A stretch of DNA of 10,416 nucleotides. Origin: Cyclobacteriaceae bacterium (lineage in GTDB: Bacteria; Bacteroidota; Bacteroidia; Cytophagales; Cyclobacteriaceae). The position numbers and the translations under genes are program-made. The notes beneath the pieces were generated by a model that searched no databases, was not told where the DNA came from, and saw nothing but the letters and a program-made list of their open reading frames with translations. Of this stretch, positions 6,072 through 10,416 are shown piece by piece. The stretch covers positions 1 to 10,416 of the forward strand of contig JAOTYN010000115.1 in the NCBI GenBank assembly GCA_029861825.1. Reading direction: 5' to 3'. Position 1 is the stretch's first letter. Every line of letters begins with the position of its first letter.

Positions 6072-6827
6072 ATGGAATTTAAATATACTTTTGAACAAAT
6101 TGAGGAATATCTCAACGACACGCTGTCCAGTCAGGAGAAGCGTGACTTTGAGCAGGAGTTGGAAAACAACCCTGAATTGGCCGCAGAGGTGGATCGTCAC
6201 CGTGAAATCCACACGCTGGTTGATCTTTATACCAAGGTCAGGATCAAAGATAAGGTAAAGCACATTTACCAATCACAGTCCAGTACCGCGGCAGTTCCCG
6301 TATTCAGCATTTATCGGATTGCCGCCGCCGTAGTGCTGGTAATAACCGCTTTTAGCGCCTACTTTTATTTCTATCAGACGTATTCGGACGCCTCACTGGT
6401 GGCGGACAATTTCGAAGTTTATCCCAATCGCTTTACTACTATGGGACCCGAGGATGCAGACCCCTTTATGCAAGCTCTTTCTCATTACGACAAAAAAGAG
6501 TATGTGGAAGCCCTGTCAAAGTTTCAAGAGGTACCCCAAAGCTCTGATAATTACCTGGCTGCTCAACTGTATTTGGGTATTGCCTACTTTTCCCTGGAAC
6601 GATTCGATGAGGCTACGGTCTCTTTCGAAAATGTGAATAAAACTGGCTCCATGTATCAGGAGGTTGGAAGATGGTATTTGGCTTTAAGTTATTTAAAGGT
6701 GCACCGTACCGATGAGGCGGAGTCGCTGTTGAAAGAAGTTGCTGACTCCGGCGGGTACCAATCTTCAAAAGCCCAAGATATCCTGGATCGACTTCAAAGT
6801 CCTGTAAGGGGCTTGCCGGGAATATAG
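6072..6827 (+). CDS. Probable anti-sigma factor: membrane-anchored protein with extracytoplasmic TPR domain
   Basis: This 251-residue protein starts 14 nt after the sigma gene behind a strong AAAGGAG ribosome site (6059-6065), unusual in Bacteroidota, and is surely cotranscribed with it. The N-terminal cytoplasmic part (1-75) has the anti-sigma pattern FEQIEEYLNDTLSSQEKRDFEQEL...NPELAAEVDRHR. It resembles the fold of zinc-finger anti-sigma domains, but the protein has no cysteine at all, so it is zinc-independent. One membrane helix spans about 79-101. The C-terminal part (about 128-242) holds TPR-like helices (EYVEALSKFQEV, YLAAQLYLGIAYFSLERFDEATVSFENV, WYLALSYLKVHRTDEAESLLKEV) and would lie in the periplasm, where it could sense a protein partner. 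Inferred role: sequester the sigma factor until a periplasmic signal releases it. No clear terminator follows. Confidence 0.85.
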   Translation: MEFKYTFEQIEEYLNDTLSSQEKRDFEQELENNPELAAEVDRHREIHTLVDLYTKVRIKDKVKHIYQSQSSTAAVPVFSIYRIAAAVVLVITAFSAYFYFYQTYSDASLVADNFEVYPNRFTTMGPEDADPFMQALSHYDKKEYVEALSKFQEVPQSSDNYLAAQLYLGIAYFSLERFDEATVSFENVNKTGSMYQEVGRWYLALSYLKVHRTDEAESLLKEVADSGGYQSSKAQDILDRLQSPVRGLPGI

Positions 6828-6897
6828 TGCCTCCAAGCAGTAGCTTCATTTGCATCTTGCGGATTAATTCTCTTTTTTTGGCAAATTATTTTTTTGC

Positions 6898-8163
6898 ATG
6901 GAACGATCTGCCCCATTGATCCAAAATGATGCCATCGTAATGGGATTACTGATGGTGATACTGGCCTTTATTTTCACCACTTCCAACAGTGAAAAGAAGT
7001 TTTGGAAGAAGTTCTACACTTTTATTCCCATGGTATTGATGTGCTATTTCGTACCCTCAATATTTAACTCTTTGGGCATTATTTCCGGCGAGTCATCCAA
7101 ATTGTACTTTGTGGCCTCACGTTATTTGTTGCCGGCTAGTCTCATTCTGCTGACCCTGAGCACTGATCTCAAAGGAATCATTAATCTGGGTCCCAAAGCC
7201 TTGATCATGTTTTTTACCGGCACCGTGGGCATCATACTAGGGGGTCCCATTGCCATCCTGATCATTTCGGCAGTGGCCCCCGATGTGGTAGGGGGTAGCG
7301 GACCCGATGCTGTTTGGCGAGGTATGACTACCATAGCCGGCAGCTGGATTGGAGGTGGGGCCAATCAGGCTGCCATGAAAGAGATCTTTCAGGCAAGCGA
7401 CAAAATATTCTCTTCAATGATCACTGTCGATGTGATCGTGGCCAACATATGGATGGCTTTTTTGTTGTTGGGTGCAGGTCGGTCTCAAAAAGTGGATAAG
7501 GTCTTCAAGGCAGATGCCAGCGCTATTGATGCGTTACAGACCAAAATCGAAAACTATCGTTTAAGTATCAGCAAAATGCCGGAACTCCCGGATACCATGC
7601 TGATCATGGGTATCGGATTTGGTGGTACTGGACTGGCTCATTGGGGTGCGGATTTGATCGCTCCCTGGTTTCAGCAGCACCAGGATCTTCTTCAGAGGTA
7701 CAATTTGCAGTCCCTAAGCTCAGCATTTTTCTGGATGGTGGTAGTAGCTACCACCATAGGACTCTGCTTATCATTTTCTCCTATGAAGAAATTGGAAGGG
7801 GTAGGGGCTTCCAGGATCGGTAGTTTATTTATATTTACCTTGGTAGCCACCATAGGCATGAGTATGGATGTCATGGAGATCTTCCGGAACCCAGGCCTGT
7901 TTGCTTTGGGTTTAATTTGGATCTCTGTGCACATCATTCTGTTGTTATCAGTGGGAAAACTTATCAAGGCGCCTTTTTTCTTTACGGCAATTGGCAGTCA
8001 GGCTAATGTTGGTGGGGCAGCTTCCGCTCCGGTGGTGGCGGCTGCTTTCAACCCGGCTTTGGCCCCGGTAGGGGTCCTGCTGGCCGTTCTGGGATATGCT
8101 TTAGGCACCTACGGTGCTATTCTATGCGGAATTCTAATGCAGGCTGCTGCTGGGGGAGTATGA
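6898..8163 (+). CDS. DUF819 family polytopic membrane protein
   Basis: This 421-residue protein is highly hydrophobic, with about ten or more membrane segments, and belongs by sequence to DUF819 (YjcL-like). Telltale stretches are DLKGIINLGPKALIMFFTGTVG (90-111), the glycine-rich GSWIGGGANQAAMKEIF (148-164) and GSQANVGGAASAPVVAAAFNPALAPVGVLL (366-395), then GYALGTYGAILCG (399-411). The two Gly/Asn-rich motifs occupy equivalent places in the two halves, separated by a polar cytoplasmic-type loop (195-230), as in transporters with an internal repeat. A transport function is likely; the substrate is not established for the family as far as I know. The chosen start (MERSAPLIQNDAIVMGLL) fits family N-termini. 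Its stop codon overlaps the start of the ferredoxin-like gene (ATGA), so the two are translationally coupled. The gene begins 70 nt after the anti-sigma gene. Confidence 0.88.
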   Translation: MERSAPLIQNDAIVMGLLMVILAFIFTTSNSEKKFWKKFYTFIPMVLMCYFVPSIFNSLGIISGESSKLYFVASRYLLPASLILLTLSTDLKGIINLGPKALIMFFTGTVGIILGGPIAILIISAVAPDVVGGSGPDAVWRGMTTIAGSWIGGGANQAAMKEIFQASDKIFSSMITVDVIVANIWMAFLLLGAGRSQKVDKVFKADASAIDALQTKIENYRLSISKMPELPDTMLIMGIGFGGTGLAHWGADLIAPWFQQHQDLLQRYNLQSLSSAFFWMVVVATTIGLCLSFSPMKKLEGVGASRIGSLFIFTLVATIGMSMDVMEIFRNPGLFALGLIWISVHIILLLSVGKLIKAPFFFTAIGSQANVGGAASAPVVAAAFNPALAPVGVLLAVLGYALGTYGAILCGILMQAAAGGV

Positions 8164-8411
8164 AAAGATATCAAAAGGAGGTAAAGGTCATCTTTGTTTG
8201 TCACGGCAAGGATTGTATTAAAAAGGGTGCCAAGGACCTCCGTCAACAATTGAAAACCGACATCAAGAAACAGGGGCTTAAAAACGTACAGGTGGTAAAA
8301 TGCAAATGCCTGGACCGCTGCAAGATGGCCCCCTCAGTAGTTTATGGACAGCGCTGGCATGGCCGGGTACGCCCTAAGGATTTACCTGTAATTCTAAGAT
8401 CTGACAGTTAA
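8160..8411 (+). CDS. Thioredoxin-like [2Fe-2S] ferredoxin domain protein
   Basis: With the start at 8160, overlapping the DUF819 stop in ATGA, this is an 83-residue protein. It matches the thioredoxin-like [2Fe-2S] ferredoxin family: an early VIFVCHGKDC gives Cys14-x4-Cys19, and VVKCKCLDRCKMAP gives Cys50-x3-Cys54, the four expected cluster ligands; Cys48 is extra. The downstream PSVVYGQRWHGRVRPKDLPVIL is the usual C-terminal strand-turn-helix of the fold. A longer in-frame start at 8124 lies inside the DUF819 gene and is rejected. The family includes electron-transfer subunits and small stand-alone proteins of unknown partner. Translational coupling suggests it works with, or helps assemble, the upstream membrane protein, but no sequence evidence shows how. 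A bidirectional terminator follows immediately. Confidence 0.88.
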   Translation: MKRYQKEVKVIFVCHGKDCIKKGAKDLRQQLKTDIKKQGLKNVQVVKCKCLDRCKMAPSVVYGQRWHGRVRPKDLPVILRSDS

Positions 8412-8414
8412 AAA

Positions 8415-8433
8415 AAGACCCGTTAAGGGTCTT
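8415..8433. terminator. Bidirectional terminator between ferredoxin-like and ferritin genes
   Basis: AAGACCC-GTTAA-GGGTCTT, a perfect 7-bp stem with 5-nt loop, flanked by an A run on the left and a T-rich stretch on the right. It sits in the 27-nt gap between two convergent genes and can serve both. Confidence 0.85.
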
Positions 8434-8438
8434 GTATA

Positions 8439-8981
8439 TTATGCTTCAGCGTCTTCCGATGTTGGAGGGCCGATTTCAGGAATCTTCTGATCGATCATGT
8501 AGGCTCCGATACCCTCTTCACCGATCACATCGAATAATTCCAGTCGTTTGCGAGCAGTAAATTCCTCCTCTTGTTGCTCGCTGATAAACCATTGGAGAAA
8601 GTTCGCAGTAGTATGATCACCCCCTTTATAAGCCGCGCTTACTATTTTATTGATAGCGTTGGTTACTTCGATCTCTTGCTCCAAAGCGTTTTCGTAAACA
8701 CCGCGAAAACTGCCAAACTCCTGGGGAACGTTTGCCACATCCGGACTGACCGGTGTGCCGCCGGCATCCGCAATATATCGAAAGATCTTCAGCATATGCT
8801 GACGCTCTTCCTCAGCTTGTTGAAAGAAGAATTCCGAACTATTTTCAAATCCCAAGCGATCGCAGTAAGCGGCCATTGCTAAATAAATGGAGGAGGACTT
8901 TGCCTCCATCTTAACTTGACCGTTCAGCAAAGCTTCGATCTCTTCGGATAACGATGTTTTCATTCTGACAAGATCTTTCAT
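8439..8981 (-). CDS. ftnA: FtnA-type non-heme ferritin
   Basis: This 180-residue protein is a bacterial ferritin, forming a 24-subunit cage that oxidises Fe(II) and stores Fe(III) in the cytoplasm. Aligned by eye with E. coli FtnA, the ferroxidase residues are present: Glu26 (in KMEAKSSS), Tyr33, Glu59 and His62 (EEERQHM), Glu103 (LEQEIEV), Gln136 and Glu139 (SEQQEEE). FLQWFISEQ (128-136) is a family signature. No heme-binding methionine was identified, which fits FtnA rather than bacterioferritin. The start MKDLVRMKTSLSEEIEALL is the usual Bacteroidota form; Met7 is a less likely alternative. The last residues (PTSEDAEA) are an acidic tail. A TAnnTTTG promoter element lies just upstream, implying a very short leader, and no Fur-like box is obvious to me. 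It converges on the ferredoxin-like gene. Confidence 0.95.
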   Translation of the reverse strand: MKDLVRMKTSLSEEIEALLNGQVKMEAKSSSIYLAMAAYCDRLGFENSSEFFFQQAEEERQHMLKIFRYIADAGGTPVSPDVANVPQEFGSFRGVYENALEQEIEVTNAINKIVSAAYKGGDHTTANFLQWFISEQQEEEFTARKRLELFDVIGEEGIGAYMIDQKIPEIGPPTSEDAEA

Positions 8982-8995
8982 ATATATGTTTTTTA

Positions 8996-9003
8996 CAAAA
9001 GTA
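8996..9003 (-). promoter_or_regulatory. Bacteroidota-type -7 element of the ferritin gene
   Basis: Read leftward this is TACTTTTG, an exact match to the TAnnTTTG consensus of the principal Bacteroidota sigma factor, 14 nt before the ATG. A matching TTTG at -33 is not evident, so this rests on the -7 element alone. Confidence 0.5.
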
Positions 9004-9059
9004 GCATTATGCCGTCACTTATTGTAGTCTTCGGACAATATAGAATTGGTCTTAATAAC

Positions 9060-9419
9060 TTAAAATATCACAGCCTGTAGGCGGTCGTGGACCATACGAT
9101 TCAATGCAATCATGGTCATAGCACCATGCATCAAGTCCTTTAGAGCCACCAGCTCACATAGGGTTAAGACAAAAAAATGATCGGACCCTCTATAGTGTAT
9201 GATCTGTACATCAATACCTGTTCCTTCTCCCAGAAATAGGTCTGCCAGATTAATCTCATCAAGCGTTTTCTTGAACTGCAGGAATTCGCTGACCTTGAAT
9301 AGTGTCTTTCTGCCTTGAAACTCCAGTATAAACTGGCAAGTCCCATCGTCCTGGATCACAGTGCCCTTTTTGGTCTGGTATAAGATGCTCTGTTGAGAAG
9401 AAGTATTTAGAACTTGCAC
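9060..9419 (-). CDS. Conserved-looking small protein of unknown function (GTG start)
   Basis: This 119-residue protein has no signal peptide or membrane helix and is likely cytoplasmic. The first half is beta-rich (SILYQTKKGTVIQDDGTCQFILEFQGRKTLFKVSEFLQFKKTL), suggesting a small sheet domain. The second half alternates strands and helices (VQIIHYRGSDHFFVLTLCELVALKDLMHGAMTMIALNRMV). I do not recognise the family. The only usable start is the GTG at 9417-9419, because an in-frame stop lies seven codons upstream with no ATG between. It sits between aconitase and ferritin in the same direction, with its own 51-nt upstream gap holding the aconitase terminator, so it is probably transcribed separately. 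An iron-related role suggested by its neighbours would be guilt by association only. Confidence 0.7.
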   Translation of the reverse strand: MQVLNTSSQQSILYQTKKGTVIQDDGTCQFILEFQGRKTLFKVSEFLQFKKTLDEINLADLFLGEGTGIDVQIIHYRGSDHFFVLTLCELVALKDLMHGAMTMIALNRMVHDRLQAVIF

Positions 9420-9455
9420 ACTCGAATTTAATAGTTATCTATAATACGTCCAAAT

Positions 9456-9471
9456 AAACCCTTCCGGGTCT
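9456..9471 (-). terminator. Short hairpin at the end of the aconitase gene
   Basis: Read leftward: AGACCC-GGAA-GGGTTT, a 6-bp stem including one G-T pair, with a GGAA loop and a following ATTT. It starts at the aconitase stop codon. The weak stem and short T tract leave its efficiency in doubt. Confidence 0.5.
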
Positions 9472-10416
9472 TAAGCGTTATGTTTTTTAATAAGATTCAA
9501 CGCCGAACCCTCCCGATACCATTCAATTTGTCCTTCATTGTAACTGTGATGAGTTACAATAGTATCTTCTGTTCCATCCGCATGTTTCACATGCAGGGTA
9601 AGGGGTTTACCAGGTGTAAAATCCTTGAGGTCCACGATATCGATAGTGTCGTCTTCCAGGATCTTATCGTAGTCCTGTTCGTTCTGAAAGGTCAGGGCCA
9701 GCATACCTTGCTTTTTCAAATTGGTTTCGTGGATCCTGGCAAATGATTTTACGAGTACCACATAAACCCCCAGGTGGCGGGGTTCCATGGCAGCATGCTC
9801 CCGGGATGAACCCTCCCCATAATTGTGATCTCCCACTACAATGGTAGGGATACCTGCAGCCTTGTAAGCACGGGCAGTGTCAGGTACTGGTCCATATGCT
9901 CCAGTGAGCTGGTTCAACACAGAATCAGTGGCCTCATTGAAATAGTTTAATGCGCCTGTCAAAAGATTATTGGATATGTTGTCCAAATGTCCTCGGTATC
10001 TCAGCCAGGGCCCTGCCATACTGATATGGTCGGTGGTACACTTCCCCTTGGCCTTGATCAGCAGTTTGATTCCATTTAAGTTTTGACCCGTCCAGGGAGC
10101 AAAGGGTGTGAGCAGTTGAAGGCGCTTGGATTCAGGGTCAACCTTTATTTCAATGGCACTGCCATCCTCGGCAGGTTCCTGATAACCGTTGTCTTCTACC
10201 GCATAACCTTGAACGGGGTGTTCAATACCTTGAGGCTCATCTAATATTACTTCCTCTCCCTGGTCGTTGGTAAGCGTATCGGTAAGGGGATTAAAACCCA
10301 GATCGCCGGCGATCGCCATGGCGGTAACAATCTCCGGAGAGGCCACAAAGCTGTGGGTGTTGGGGTTCCCATCGTTTCTTTTAGCAAAGTTGCGGTTGAA
10401 TGAAGTTATAATGGAA
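9471..10416 (-). CDS. Aconitate hydratase, C-terminal part (cut by window edge)
   Basis: The frame continues to the right window edge; the visible C-terminal 314 residues or so include sequence upstream of the GTG at 10344-10346, which is an internal valine, not a start. The enzyme isomerises citrate to isocitrate in the TCA cycle with a [4Fe-4S] cluster. Visible signatures are SFNRNFAKRNDGNPNTHSF, then VASPEIVTAMAIAG, KCTTDHISMAGPWLRYRGHLDNIS, and the swivelling C-terminal domain with GDHNYGEGSSREHAAMEPRHLG and KSFARIHETNLKKQG. The SSRE motif supplies the catalytic serine and substrate-binding arginine. These match the mitochondrial ACO2 type more closely than cytosolic AcnA or AcnB, as is usual in Bacteroidota. 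The cluster cysteines lie outside the window. The end KKHNA* is followed at once by a short hairpin. Confidence 0.96.
   Translation of the reverse strand, partial: SIITSFNRNFAKRNDGNPNTHSFVASPEIVTAMAIAGDLGFNPLTDTLTNDQGEEVILDEPQGIEHPVQGYAVEDNGYQEPAEDGSAIEIKVDPESKRLQLLTPFAPWTGQNLNGIKLLIKAKGKCTTDHISMAGPWLRYRGHLDNISNNLLTGALNYFNEATDSVLNQLTGAYGPVPDTARAYKAAGIPTIVVGDHNYGEGSSREHAAMEPRHLGVYVVLVKSFARIHETNLKKQGMLALTFQNEQDYDKILEDDTIDIVDLKDFTPGKPLTLHVKHADGTEDTIVTHHSYNEGQIEWYREGSALNLIKKHNA

Noticed and set aside
8173..8181. Perfect AAAGGAGG Shine-Dalgarno-like sequence inside the start of the ferredoxin-like gene
   Set aside because: No usable start codon follows at a suitable distance. It simply encodes Gln-Lys-Glu-Val, and a later start would remove part of the first strand before the first cysteine.

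Overview
The window looks like a chromosomal segment of a Bacteroidota bacterium, most likely a marine Flavobacteriia or Saprospiria relative; genus cannot be read from the sequence. The grounds are: signal peptides ending in Ala-Gln, a PKD plus 'DPNxK'-type (DUF7619-like) secreted protein, a Bacteroidota-style ECF sigma factor paired with a zinc-free TPR anti-sigma factor, a mitochondrial-type aconitase, a ferritin beginning MKDLVR, and a TAnnTTTG promoter element before the ferritin gene.

Left part (1-5287, all on the minus strand): the N-terminal part of a secreted TPR protein running off the left edge; a 694-residue secreted PKD/DUF7619-like protein with a possible C-terminal beta barrel; two tandem paralogous DUF4082-like exported proteins (186 and 187 aa, one a lipoprotein); a small His-rich secreted protein (141 aa); and a small basic secreted protein (126 aa). 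Centre (5458-6827, plus strand): an ECF sigma factor and its probable membrane-anchored TPR anti-sigma factor, divergent from the secreted genes.

The main result is a bipartite element, GGTTAGG-N15-GGTACTAA, present five times with an invariant 15-nt spacer. It lies 24-27 nt upstream of the start of each of the four small secreted-protein genes, and immediately at the start of the sigma factor gene. The simplest reading is a self-activating ECF sigma regulon: the sigma factor reads its own promoter and four separately promoted genes for exported proteins, and the anti-sigma factor holds it at the membrane until an envelope or external signal arrives. At least three of the four target units carry their own intrinsic terminator. 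In the sigma gene the element overlaps the apparent ATG, so either the start codon or the transcript structure there is unusual.

Right part (6898-10416) is ordinary housekeeping and accessory content: a DUF819 membrane protein translationally coupled to a thioredoxin-like [2Fe-2S] ferredoxin, a shared bidirectional terminator, a convergent FtnA-type ferritin, a small unrecognised protein with a GTG start, and the C-terminal third or more of aconitase running off the right edge. No rRNA, tRNA, CRISPR array, transposase or integrase was seen, and no gene-free stretch exceeds about 220 bases.
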